A stretch of DNA of 64,000 nt from an uncultured Alphaproteobacteria bacterium. GTDB taxonomy: Bacteria > Pseudomonadota > Alphaproteobacteria > Rs-D84. The notes below the pieces were generated by a model. That model ran no database searches. It worked only from the letters and a program-made list of their open reading frames with translations, and was not told the origin of the DNA. This document shows, piece by piece, positions 40,513-50,117 of the stretch. The stretch covers positions 1-64,000 of the forward strand of contig CAMRSV010000004.1 in NCBI GenBank assembly GCA_947053455.1, in the 5' to 3' direction. Position 1 is the stretch's first letter. Every line of letters begins with the position of its first letter. The position numbers and the translations under genes are program-made.

Positions 40513-40609
40513 AATTGACTCCTTCTAAGGTTGTGCAATTACTGCTTACAAAGGTATCAAAGTCAAGTTAAATAAAGGGGGCATAAACCCCCTGTAACAA
40601 TTTTTATAC

Positions 40610-41263
40610 TTATTTTTTACGCTTTTTGATCGGCTTGCGAATGTCATACAACAATGTGTCGTCGTATAACCAGTAAAGATACCCATTATATGCACCTTTA
40701 TGACCACGCTTGTTCATTAATTCTGTTGTCAGTGCACTTAACGAGTATTGTTTGTTTTTATATTTTACAAATGTTTTACCTTTTGCGGATTGAACAGTGC
40801 ACTTTATTTTGTCATCGTGAATGAATGTTAACTTAGAACCCGTGGGGATTTCAAAGTCTGCAAAGTCGTATACGTGCTTCTTGGCACGGTTTGCGTCCAG
40901 AATTTTCTGTTGTTCTTTGGTGTAGACCGTATTTGTATCAACGTTTACCTGCTTGCCCTTTAAAATCTGGGCGATTTGCGATAATACAGAATCCGCTTTT
41001 GGGGCCGGTACTTGGAAAAATTCTTTCTTTTTATGCTCTTTGTCTGTGTGCATATCTAATTCGCGGTAAATTGTATGCATCAGTTTTTCTACGGCTTCAT
41101 AGTTATCCATTTCGTACGCGGTATAGCATTCAAATGGGCATGGCGTACCCGTTTCGCGGCCCAGATCTTTCAATCGTTTTTCTAAATTAGTGGTTTTGCC
41201 AATTTTGATAACGTCGTCCCGATACATGGGATTTGTTAAAATATAGATAATTCCGCGTGCCAT
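40610..41263 (-). CDS. GIY-YIG (T5orf172-type) protein with RAMA-like C-terminal domain
   Basis: GIIYILTNPMYRDDVIKIGKTTNLEKRLKDLG; C-terminal PTGSKLTFIHDDKIKCTVQSAKGKTFVKYKNKQYSLSALTTELM..YLYWLY. Confidence 0.75.
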   Translation of the reverse strand: MARGIIYILTNPMYRDDVIKIGKTTNLEKRLKDLGRETGTPCPFECYTAYEMDNYEAVEKLMHTIYRELDMHTDKEHKKKEFFQVPAPKADSVLSQIAQILKGKQVNVDTNTVYTKEQQKILDANRAKKHVYDFADFEIPTGSKLTFIHDDKIKCTVQSAKGKTFVKYKNKQYSLSALTTELMNKRGHKGAYNGYLYWLYDDTLLYDIRKPIKKRKK

Positions 41264-41419
41264 TTTGCCCTCTTTGTAATACAGGTATTATATCACAATG
41301 CTACAAAACGGCCAAATAGATAATAAATGGTGGGGTGCCCATTAGTATTTTAATCAGTTGATTTAAGTTATTCTTTATGCAAAACTGACGATGAATCCAA
41401 TGGGAATTGGGTTCGGGGT

Positions 41420-41612
41420 TTTCAAAAGCCTCATTGCTCGGTGCGAAAGCATCGTTATATCTGATGTTTCGGTGCTTTTAGCACTGTTATCATCCCTGAC
41501 TGTGGTCGGGGAGCTGTTGGTGTATATAACACGGTTCGCCGGAAGACCAACGGAGTCATCAGCAATGTGATTTTTGAACTCCCTGACCGTCAAATTCCTG
41601 TTTGGCGGTCTT
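41420..41612. ncRNA. Cluster of about five consecutive hairpins, possible phage regulatory RNA
   Basis: AAGCATCG/CGGTGCTT, TCCCTGAC-TGTG-GTCGGGGA, TTGGT..CGG-TTCG-CCG..ACCAA, GGAGT..ACTCC, GACCGTCAAA-TTCCTG-TTTGGCGGTC. Confidence 0.4.
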
Positions 41613-41634
41613 GATTTATAACAGGGGGTAGGGT

Positions 41635-42165
41635 GTGTCTGATAACAAATACCGGTTGCCAATAAAACGTATCGGAAATAAAAATGCACATAAATTAGTG
41701 GTTTTGTTATGTAATCCAGGCGGTAATCCTGATTTGTATAAACGTCTGCCAGAATACGCCATGCGGTCTGATAGGGTGTATAAGGATGCCGGCATGTCGT
41801 TGGATATTGTCACACAATATAGTGAATGGTTCGATGACATGTTAAAAGTGATAATGCGACATGGTCTGCCCCTGAATGATTTATTATTTTTGGAATATTA
41901 TCCATATCACACTGTTTCATCAGATGGTTTTAATCATAAACCCGAAACTTGGGATGAATACGCGCAAAACGCACTACGAGAAAATATTGAGATTTTACGC
42001 AAATGTATGGCCGCACACATCCCTGTTTTTGGGTATTATTATGGGGATTGGTTGCGTATTGTGCCCGACTTAAAAAAGTACGAGCCAAAACGTTTGAGTT
42101 CTAAGGGGTGGAAGAAATCAAAAATTAAAGATTTGGATAAGTTTTTACAGGAAATGGCAAAGTAG
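41635..42165 (+). CDS. Uncharacterised protein (weak uracil-DNA-glycosylase-fold resemblance)
   Basis: GTG start; LVVLLCNPGGNPDL, FLEYYPYHT. Confidence 0.5.
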   Translation: MSDNKYRLPIKRIGNKNAHKLVVLLCNPGGNPDLYKRLPEYAMRSDRVYKDAGMSLDIVTQYSEWFDDMLKVIMRHGLPLNDLLFLEYYPYHTVSSDGFNHKPETWDEYAQNALRENIEILRKCMAAHIPVFGYYYGDWLRIVPDLKKYEPKRLSSKGWKKSKIKDLDKFLQEMAK

Positions 42166-42192
42166 TGTTATAATGATAACTAGGAATATTGG

Positions 42193-43590
42193 ATGCCGGC
42201 AAAAGAGAAATGGATTTTAGAAGAGGCAAAATACAAAGACATTAGCGGTGGCTTTGAATATACTGTATTACATAAAGTGGGTGATACTGAATACCTGTCT
42301 GGAACACTTCACAGCGCTTTGGTGGAATGGGAAGCCTTCAAAGATGTTGAAAGTATGGCGTATTTTGTGGCACTGTTATTATCAAATCGGGTGTTGGTTG
42401 AAGTTAATCTGTTATCAGCAGAGATTTTTCCGGAACTTGAACAATCCAAACTATTACAATTTACGCCGGGAATACTACAGACACCGACCTTTCTGTATAC
42501 TGATTTTAATGATGCAATGGCCGTGCCGGTGGTTCGTGATATAGATGCAGGCGTTGGTCCATGTTTATCTATGTTTACCGCTGCGTCAGAATTGCGTGAA
42601 ATTCCAGACTTGGATAAGCGGATATTTATGTATGTTGATTTTAGAGGCGTTTTGGATTGGCTGCGTCAACATGCATCTGAGATTAAATCTGTTGCATTTG
42701 ATTGTATGTCGAATGCGCCGTTGGTTATGCCGTTGAATGATTTGTTAGAAAGAGTGGGCAAGTATCAAGAATTTATAAAAAATTATGACGGCCCGAATGC
42801 TATCAGCGAATTGCGACAGATATCATTAGCCAAACATTGCAAAAGAAAATCTAAGAAGGATGGTATGATGACTAATATAGAAAACACTATGAAAAAGCTT
42901 ATGGACTTGGCGCAAAAAGCTTTGTGTATTCGTGATAATACCAAAGGCGCATTGGATGGAAAGTTCTTAGAATCGATTTTTCATGATAAGAAGTGGCGCA
43001 AAGTGGAATTGCAAGATAAATTGGAAATGCTGGCTAAGATATATTCAGTTTCCCGAACGGTTAAGTTAGATAAAATGGTTAAGGCTGTTGCTGATAAGAC
43101 AGATTTATTTGTTAAAGGATATGCTAAAAATGATTATGTGCCAAGCAAGGAACTTGAGTCTTTATTGATGACAACAAAATGTGGGACAATGCCAACTCGT
43201 AACAAGATTGTGTCCTGTATGTCTAAATATGGATATTATATCAGCAAGTTTAATTTTCCAATATACGACAAATATGCTCGTGAAGGATTGGCCAAATTTA
43301 TAACCAACCATCCGGAATTGAGTATAGGCAAATATGTGGGCAAATGTCCGGAGATGAAATTTTTTTCACAATATGGTGATTTGTTGCGTTTGTTACACAA
43401 ATCCGGGATAAAAGCTGAAGAGTCGACTTTAATTGATAATTTGGACGCATTTTTCTGGTTGTATGGCATCATGCAATCTATAGAGAAGTCGCAAAATACA
43501 AATACAAAATTTTGGTGGAGTGGCACATGTGGCTATATGGGGGATAGTTTAGATTGGTATAACAAAGCGAAAGAATTTATGGGTGACTGA
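42193..43590 (+). CDS. Uncharacterised protein, N-terminal SseB-like region
   Basis: PCLSMFTAASELREIPDLDKRIFMYVDFRGVLDWL..LNDLLERV. Confidence 0.5.
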   Translation: MPAKEKWILEEAKYKDISGGFEYTVLHKVGDTEYLSGTLHSALVEWEAFKDVESMAYFVALLLSNRVLVEVNLLSAEIFPELEQSKLLQFTPGILQTPTFLYTDFNDAMAVPVVRDIDAGVGPCLSMFTAASELREIPDLDKRIFMYVDFRGVLDWLRQHASEIKSVAFDCMSNAPLVMPLNDLLERVGKYQEFIKNYDGPNAISELRQISLAKHCKRKSKKDGMMTNIENTMKKLMDLAQKALCIRDNTKGALDGKFLESIFHDKKWRKVELQDKLEMLAKIYSVSRTVKLDKMVKAVADKTDLFVKGYAKNDYVPSKELESLLMTTKCGTMPTRNKIVSCMSKYGYYISKFNFPIYDKYAREGLAKFITNHPELSIGKYVGKCPEMKFFSQYGDLLRLLHKSGIKAEESTLIDNLDAFFWLYGIMQSIEKSQNTNTKFWWSGTCGYMGDSLDWYNKAKEFMGD

Positions 43591-43672
43591 TAGAACTGCT
43601 GCGTTTCTAGAAATCCCAGGTAAAGAATAATCTAAAACGCCCCAACGTGTAAGTCGTGGGGCGTTTGTCTTT

Positions 43673-45106
43673 CTATTGCTGCATCGCGTAATTTATGCAC
43701 TGGGTTAATGCGTCAACCTGGTCCTTATACCGACTGCCAGGGAAGCTGAGTAGTTCTTTCTTGAACTCGGCCCACCAGTTCTGTTCTTCCTGTGGAAATT
43801 GCAAGGTGCCGTTTTCAATATACGCACTAACGCCCATCAGACGTGATGTTTTGTCGGCGTCTGGCTTTATTGGTTCTACATCAAACCCGTATCCGTTGCA
43901 GTCCCTTTGTGCGGATAGCATTTGTATCAATTGCGTTCCGCTGGCCTTGTCCTCTATCAGAAGTTTAACTAATCCGCCGCCACCTTTTTCATATCGCCAT
44001 TTGTAGTATAATGCCATTACTTGTCTGATTAACTCTGGCATTTCCCATTTGCCGCGAACTACTTCCAACAGATAATACTTAAATGCGTTATTTTCGCGTG
44101 TCATCAGTACAACGCAACAGGCGGAGTAGGCATTTATTGCGCCTGCCTTATTCGCTGTGTCCCAGCTTAAGAATATTCGGCAATATTTAATCGGGTCTAT
44201 ATTCTCTGCTTGCTCTTTTGTATAATAATGCAACCAAGACTCTTTGACGATGCCGCCTTCTAGTGGGCATGGTTCTTGTTGATATTGCGCGGACCAGACG
44301 TATGTTCCCAGTTCTAGGCGTTTGGATTCTATTATTTCCATAGGCATACGACTGGGGTTCAATGGTCGCCCCATCGCGCGATGAAATACCTTTGACCCAA
44401 CCGTCCAAGTTTCATCAGTCATAGCGACTTCTGGTATTTTTATATGTACCCAATCGTTTGAGTTTTCCAATAGATAGCCGGTCAAATCGTTTTCGTGCAC
44501 ACGCTGCATAATCAATATGATTGTTCCGTTTTTCGGATCGTCAAGGCGGCTCAGCATAGTGTTTTGATACCACTCGTTGACTTTGTTTATGGCGGATTCG
44601 CTGCTGACATCTGATGGCTTAATCGGGTCATCGATAATAATGACATTCCCGCCACGGCCGGTCATTGTTCCGTCCACAGATGATGTGTATCGTCCGCCCC
44701 GCGCGGTTGTGTTAAAATCGCCGGGCGTGGAACGATTTTTAGAAATGATGGTGCGCGGAAATATTCGCCGATACCATTCAGATTCCATAACGATTTTGCT
44801 ATCGCGCGCAAACTTTTCCGCCAGTTCGGCGGAATAAGATGCGCTAACAATGCGTTCCTTGGGATTATGTCCCAACAGCCATGTTGAATAGGCGACATTG
44901 ACGACAATGGATTTCAGGCTGCGCGGCGGCACGTTGATAATCAGGCGCTTTATTTCACCCCGACGTGCGCGTTCCAGGGTGTCGCACAGCACCTCCAGAT
45001 GCCAGTTGGGAATGAATTTCTCATTCCCAAGTTCATAAAAGACGCGTTGGACATAACTGTAAAAATCGTTGCGTAACAGCACGTCCAGTTCTTTGCGTTC
45101 AGACAT
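43673..45106 (-). CDS. Phage terminase large subunit
   Basis: INVPPRSLKSIVVNVAYSTWLLGHNPKERIVSASYSAELA, MGRGGNVIIIDDPIK, nuclease-domain acidic residues. Confidence 0.92.
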   Translation of the reverse strand: MSERKELDVLLRNDFYSYVQRVFYELGNEKFIPNWHLEVLCDTLERARRGEIKRLIINVPPRSLKSIVVNVAYSTWLLGHNPKERIVSASYSAELAEKFARDSKIVMESEWYRRIFPRTIISKNRSTPGDFNTTARGGRYTSSVDGTMTGRGGNVIIIDDPIKPSDVSSESAINKVNEWYQNTMLSRLDDPKNGTIILIMQRVHENDLTGYLLENSNDWVHIKIPEVAMTDETWTVGSKVFHRAMGRPLNPSRMPMEIIESKRLELGTYVWSAQYQQEPCPLEGGIVKESWLHYYTKEQAENIDPIKYCRIFLSWDTANKAGAINAYSACCVVLMTRENNAFKYYLLEVVRGKWEMPELIRQVMALYYKWRYEKGGGGLVKLLIEDKASGTQLIQMLSAQRDCNGYGFDVEPIKPDADKTSRLMGVSAYIENGTLQFPQEEQNWWAEFKKELLSFPGSRYKDQVDALTQCINYAMQQ

Positions 45107-45509
45107 CGATTTCCTCCTTGGTTTGTTCGGTTGTCAGGCGAGATTTTAGGTTTTCAAGAATAGCCTGGTCATTTGTTGATAAGGCCTCTCGCATGGCGTC
45201 CAAGTGCTCTTTTTCGGCATCCATTGCCAACATGTGCGGGAATATGTTTTGAATTGCCCGCAGGTCGCCTTTTACAGCGCGGTTAACCGCCTGCAACAGG
45301 ATGGCTGTTTGTTTGTCGATTTTTAACTGGCGGCCATCTTGGGTAATCAATATTTTTTGATGCAGCAATTCGCCCAACAGAGTATATGTATTTTGGCGCC
45401 CCTTTGGTCGGCCCTTTGGGTTGCCTGACTGGCCGGGTTTGAATTGTGTGGCGGTTGGTGGTAATTTATAGCCTGTCATTTGATTTCTCCTATCTTTTCG
45501 GCTGTGCAT
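45099..45509 (-). CDS. DUF5681 protein (terminase small-subunit-like)
   Basis: ATQFKPGQSGNPKGRPKGRQN; directly upstream of terL. Confidence 0.8.
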   Translation of the reverse strand: MHSRKDRRNQMTGYKLPPTATQFKPGQSGNPKGRPKGRQNTYTLLGELLHQKILITQDGRQLKIDKQTAILLQAVNRAVKGDLRAIQNIFPHMLAMDAEKEHLDAMREALSTNDQAILENLKSRLTTEQTKEEIDV

Positions 45510-46735
45510 CCGGTTAATGTTTCAAAGCGCTTGATTGTGACGTCACAGTATTTTTCTTCGAGTTCAATTCCGCGGCATACGCGTCCGGTCAGTTCGCACG
45601 CAATCAGCGTAGAACCAGAACCAAGGAAACAATCCAGAACGATGTCGCCGCGCCGCGTGACATCCAGTATCGCATCGCGCAGCATTGCGACCGGCTTTAC
45701 GGTCGGGTGCAGTTTCAGGTCGTCTTTGCCCGCGCCGAACGCATTTGCACCGGCATAGTCCCAGACGTTCGTCCGATATCGCCCATGCGCGCCCAGTTCG
45801 ATATTATTGATGTGGGGCGCGGTGCCGGACTTATAGATAAAGCACAGTTCGTGCTTGCTGCGGTACAGACTGCCCATGCCGCCGTTGGTCTTGTTCCAGA
45901 CACAGATATTTTTGAAATCGTCATAGACGGCCGCGCCGGCGGTGGTAATTTCGCCAACGTGCTTCCAGTCCATAAACAGGTAATGCAGGGCACCGTTCAC
46001 GGAATATTCCTTGGCGTGCCGCATAAAGGTAGTCAGGAACTCTGTGAACTCGGCCGGTGTCATCTCGCCCGATGCCATGGCAAACTCATCGTGCTTGATT
46101 TTGCCCATGGATCCGATGTTCCGGACCTTTACGTTATACGGCGCATCGGTCAGAACCATTTGGGCGCGGCCGTCGCCCATAAGGGCGGCATAAGACTCGG
46201 CCATCAGCGCATCGCCACAGACGATTGTATGCCGCCCAAGTTTCCAAATGTCGCCGCGGTGGCACCGATGGTCTTCATCAGTCAACGCCGGAACAGCGTC
46301 CGCTTTCGGGTCGCTTGCCCCATCGCCGTCCAGAATCAGGTCGATTTCGGCTGTCTCAAACCCGGTGATTTCCAGATTGAAATCCAGGTCAAGGTTGCTT
46401 AACTCGCTGAATTCCAGATTCAGCAACTCGATACTCCATTTACCAAGTTCGGTCAGCTTGTTGTCTGCGATACGATACGCGCGCTTCTGGGCGTCTGTCA
46501 GATGCGACAGGATTATCGCCGGAACCTCGGTCATACCGGCATCCTGGGCCGCAGCTACGCGCCCATGCCCGGCAATGATTTCCAGATTCTCGTCCAGCAA
46601 TACCGGATTGATAAACCCGAACTCGCGGATAGATTCGCGTATCTTCGCCACCTGGGCACGGTTATGCAACTTCGGATTGTTTTTATACGCCCGAATGTCG
46701 GTTAGTTTGATGGTTTGTATAGTCAAATCTTTCAT
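45476..46735 (-). CDS. ParB-N domain fused to DNA methylase (N4/N6 type)
   Basis: LTDIRAYKNNPKLHNRAQVAKIRESIREFGFINPVLLDE; TDAPYNV, HPTVKPVAMLRDAI, LDCFLGSGSTLIACE. Confidence 0.93.
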   Translation of the reverse strand: MKDLTIQTIKLTDIRAYKNNPKLHNRAQVAKIRESIREFGFINPVLLDENLEIIAGHGRVAAAQDAGMTEVPAIILSHLTDAQKRAYRIADNKLTELGKWSIELLNLEFSELSNLDLDFNLEITGFETAEIDLILDGDGASDPKADAVPALTDEDHRCHRGDIWKLGRHTIVCGDALMAESYAALMGDGRAQMVLTDAPYNVKVRNIGSMGKIKHDEFAMASGEMTPAEFTEFLTTFMRHAKEYSVNGALHYLFMDWKHVGEITTAGAAVYDDFKNICVWNKTNGGMGSLYRSKHELCFIYKSGTAPHINNIELGAHGRYRTNVWDYAGANAFGAGKDDLKLHPTVKPVAMLRDAILDVTRRGDIVLDCFLGSGSTLIACELTGRVCRGIELEEKYCDVTIKRFETLTGCTAEKIGEIK

Positions 46736-46976
46736 AGATTTTTCTTTTTGTTGTTTGTTTATCTTCCCTATAAAATTTTTTATAGGGGCCTAACTGTTTA
46801 GGGAAAGTTAAAGTTTACTCAGGGCGCGCGCCCCAAAACTTTTAAACATTCCCCTTATTAGGCGATCTGAAAGTTTATGTTTTGAAATTCGCGTAAAAAC
46901 AATATGTTATAAAAATGTTTATCTGGTTGCGTATCGATTAAAAATCGGGTAAGGTAGAGAGAAAAGTAGAAGGAAA

Positions 46977-47258
46977 ATGATAAAGTCATTTAACTGTCGC
47001 GAGACGGAAAAGATTTTTAATGGTGAACGTTCTCGGAAATTTCCGGCTGATATTCAAAAGCGGGCATTTCAGAAGTTGGCTATGCTTGATGCGTCCGAAC
47101 ACGTGGATGATTTGCGTATCCCGCCATCAAATATGTTGGAAACGCTATCTGGTGATCGTAAAGGGCAGTGGAGTATTCGTATAAATCATAAATATAGAAT
47201 ATGTTTTGTTTGGAATGAGAACGAAGTCAATAATGTAGAGATAGTCGAATATCATTAA
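46977..47258 (+). CDS. higB: HigB/RelE-family toxin
   Basis: MIKSFNCRETEKIFNGERSRKFP..GDRKGQWSIRINHKYRICFVW. Confidence 0.9.
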   Translation: MIKSFNCRETEKIFNGERSRKFPADIQKRAFQKLAMLDASEHVDDLRIPPSNMLETLSGDRKGQWSIRINHKYRICFVWNENEVNNVEIVEYH

Positions 47259-47315
47259 TCTCTTGACTTTGATTATTATCTGTTATATAATACATAATAG
47301 ATAAAGGGGTTGACC

Positions 47316-47645
47316 ATGACAGCGTATATAGATATTGATCATGTTGGTATCGTATTGAAAGAAGAATTTATGGAACCACTGGGGTTATCTATGAATGCGT
47401 TGGCGCGCGCTATTGACGTTCCGGCCAATTATATTCATGGTATTGTGCATGGAACGCGCGGAATCTCTGCGGCGTTGGATTTGCGCCTTACGCGTTATTT
47501 TGGTTTGTCTCAAGGTTATTTTCTGCGTATTCAGACACATTATGATATGGTCTTGGCCAAACGTGATATTTCAATGGAATCCTTGAACAAGATTGTCCCC
47601 TTAAATCGTCCAGACAATGGCGAACTTAATGTGGCGGTGATGTAG
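47316..47645 (+). CDS. higA: HigA-family antitoxin
   Basis: LSMNALARAIDVPANYIHGIVHGTRGISAALDLRLTRYFG immediately after higB. Confidence 0.9.
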   Translation: MTAYIDIDHVGIVLKEEFMEPLGLSMNALARAIDVPANYIHGIVHGTRGISAALDLRLTRYFGLSQGYFLRIQTHYDMVLAKRDISMESLNKIVPLNRPDNGELNVAVM

Positions 47646-47646
47646 A

Positions 47647-48072
47647 TTACAAATTCACAATCTCAATATCTGGGAATTGGGCTGCGATGTGTTCGGCGGC
47701 GAGGCGGCGGTGGCATTGTGTGGCGGATTTTTCTGTACATAGCAAGCAGATTCGGTCAATGGTGTCCGGCGTTAGCCCTGCGGCCGGATGGCGCGCGGTC
47801 AGTAATTCCCGATACATACGTTCATAATCAGGCCAGGTAATGCGGCCGTCTTTATAGCCGGCCAAGATTTCGGTCGTTGGGGCGAATTCCGGGTGGTATT
47901 CATAACGCGTGCCCAGTGTTGTGGCCAGATTTTCGCCACTGTAAAACGACACATGGGTGCTGGTGCGCCATTGGCGTATGTCCCACATCGCACGGACGCG
48001 CACAGCGTTTAATACATCCATAAACGCGTCCGGAGTCTTGCCGCTAAAACCAATTGTGAATATCTTTGGCAT
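47647..48072 (-). CDS. DUF488 family protein
   Basis: KIFTIGFSGKTPDAFMDVL, ICLLCTEKSATQCHRRLAAEHI. Confidence 0.88.
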   Translation of the reverse strand: MPKIFTIGFSGKTPDAFMDVLNAVRVRAMWDIRQWRTSTHVSFYSGENLATTLGTRYEYHPEFAPTTEILAGYKDGRITWPDYERMYRELLTARHPAAGLTPDTIDRICLLCTEKSATQCHRRLAAEHIAAQFPDIEIVNL

Positions 48073-48074
48073 TG

Positions 48075-49133
48075 TTATTTATTCAAAACATAAACTGTTC
48101 CGCGGGTGGTGCCGTGTTTGATAATAAGACCGCGTTTAACCAAAACTTGCACCGCCTTGCGGATTGTTTCTGGATTCTTGTCGATTGCGGATACGATTTG
48201 TGGCATGCTTAATCCCGATGCGTTTTCAAACAGAGCCAGAATTTCGCTTTGTGTGGCGGATAACTTGGCGATGCTGGTACTGCGAACATGTGCGATTTTA
48301 TCTTCCAGCATACGTTTCTGCGTAACCAGAGAACGCACAAAGAATGTCAACCAAGGCTCGTAATCAATACTGTCGCCCCAAATGGTCTTTTGCGTGCCAC
48401 GTAATGCGCGATAATAAGCATCTTTGGTGGCTTCTATAACAGATTCCATTGATGCGTATGGCATATATGTGTATCCGCTTTTCAGCATCAACATAATTGT
48501 TAATGCGCGCGACAGGCGACCGTTTCCATCTGTAAATGGATGGATGGACAGAAAGTGTATTACAAATATCCCGATTGTAATAATCGGGTGAAAGAACCGA
48601 TCGTCCAGCGTGTTATTCGTCCATTTGACGGTTTCTTCCATCAAGCGTGGCGTATCAAAAGGCGAGGTGGTTTCAAATATAGAGCCGATTTCATGACCGT
48701 TCGCATCAAATGCCGCAACCCGGTTACTGTCTTTTTTGTATTCACCACGGTGACGCGCATCCTTGTCAGAGTAGTTCAGTAAAATCTTATGCAATTGTTT
48801 GATATAATTCTCGCTTAACGGGATTGTTGCGTAATTTTCAAATATCGTGTTGACCAGGTCGGAATAGCCTGCAACCTCTTGCTGGTCACGGGTGGTAAAC
48901 GACTGCTGATTGATATTGGCGAACAGGGCCTCTATCTCGGCATCGGTCATACGGTTACCCTCGATGCGGTTGGATGAGCCGACAGATTCTATTGTGGCTA
49001 CCCGGCGCATAACCCGCAAATCGTCGGCAGACAGGCGCACCGCACCACCGGCCCATGCACCGTTAAAAGCATCAATTTCGGCAATATTGTTCAGTATTTC
49101 AGGTGTTATGACAATGTCACGATTATTTGGCAT
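48075..49133 (-). CDS. Fic family protein with N-terminal inhibitory helix
   Basis: SSNRIEGN inhibitory-type motif, HPFTDGNGRLSRA, C-terminal winged helix. Confidence 0.92.
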   Translation of the reverse strand: MPNNRDIVITPEILNNIAEIDAFNGAWAGGAVRLSADDLRVMRRVATIESVGSSNRIEGNRMTDAEIEALFANINQQSFTTRDQQEVAGYSDLVNTIFENYATIPLSENYIKQLHKILLNYSDKDARHRGEYKKDSNRVAAFDANGHEIGSIFETTSPFDTPRLMEETVKWTNNTLDDRFFHPIITIGIFVIHFLSIHPFTDGNGRLSRALTIMLMLKSGYTYMPYASMESVIEATKDAYYRALRGTQKTIWGDSIDYEPWLTFFVRSLVTQKRMLEDKIAHVRSTSIAKLSATQSEILALFENASGLSMPQIVSAIDKNPETIRKAVQVLVKRGLIIKHGTTRGTVYVLNK

Positions 49134-49338
49134 TTTGTGCGGCCTTTTTATGTTTGTTAATATTTTACCTAATATTACCAGATAATTCCCAGAAAGTCAA
49201 TATTTTTCCCAGAAAATTCCCAGATAATAAAAATATCATTATTTATGGGTTTGCTAATTACAAAGATGATGTTTTATGTTATTCTACGAAAAGTGACGCG
49301 CCGTGCGCGCCATTGGAATTGTTTTAGGTGGTATAAAT

Positions 49339-50079
49339 ATGGCGGTAAATTCAAATCTGGAATGGACGGACGCAACCTGGAATCCGATTGTCGGGTGCAC
49401 CAAATACAGCGACGGGTGCGCGAATTGTTATGCCGCGCCGATTGCAGAACGCCTGCATGCCCAGGGCGTACGCGGATATGAAAACGGGTTCCGTTTGACA
49501 TTGCGTCCGGAACGGCTGGAAATGCCATTGCATTGGGCAAAGCCGCGATTGGTATTTGTGGATTCTATGTGCGATTTATTCCACGCGGACGTTCCATTGG
49601 AATATATCCAGCGGGTCTTTGCCATTATGAAACGCGTGAATTGGCACGTATACACGATTTTGACCAAGCGGTCAGAGCGTTTGCGCGAACTGGCACCGCA
49701 CCTGGAATGGTTGCCGAATATTGTTATGGGTGTGACGATAGAATCAGACAAATACCGCCATCGCCTGGATGATTTAAAGGCAGTGCCGGCACAGATGAAA
49801 TACCTGTCGCTGGAACCGTTGTTGGGGCCGATAGAACGGTTGGATTTATCGGGCATAGATTGGGTGATTGTCGGCGGTGAATCCGGACCGAACGCGCGAC
49901 CTATGAATCCGGATTGGGTGCGCCAGATTCGCGACTGGACACTTGCCCAGGGTGCGGCATTCTGGTTCAAACAATACAGCGAATACGGTTGCGTCGGCAA
50001 TGTCCCCGAACCGATACTGGACGGTAAAAAATATAAACAATTTCCCGAATTTAAGCGCGGAACATTGGAATTGTTTTAA
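49339..50079 (+). CDS. Phage Gp37/Gp68 family (DUF5131) protein
   Basis: LEWTDATWNPIVGCTKYSDGCANCYA, FVDSMCDLFH, GGESGPNARP. Confidence 0.92.
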   Translation: MAVNSNLEWTDATWNPIVGCTKYSDGCANCYAAPIAERLHAQGVRGYENGFRLTLRPERLEMPLHWAKPRLVFVDSMCDLFHADVPLEYIQRVFAIMKRVNWHVYTILTKRSERLRELAPHLEWLPNIVMGVTIESDKYRHRLDDLKAVPAQMKYLSLEPLLGPIERLDLSGIDWVIVGGESGPNARPMNPDWVRQIRDWTLAQGAAFWFKQYSEYGCVGNVPEPILDGKKYKQFPEFKRGTLELF

Positions 50080-50117
50080 TAGTGGCTTTTTATATAATTT
50101 CTATCTATAATCAGGAC

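Noticed and set aside
41375-41689. 104-aa minus ORF over the hairpin cluster
   Set aside because: Coding potential uncertain; the strong stems better explain the sequence. Kept only as part of the hairpin finding.
45707-46402. 231-aa plus ORF opposite the ParB-methylase
   Set aside because: Antisense shadow of a well-supported gene; no recognisable motifs.
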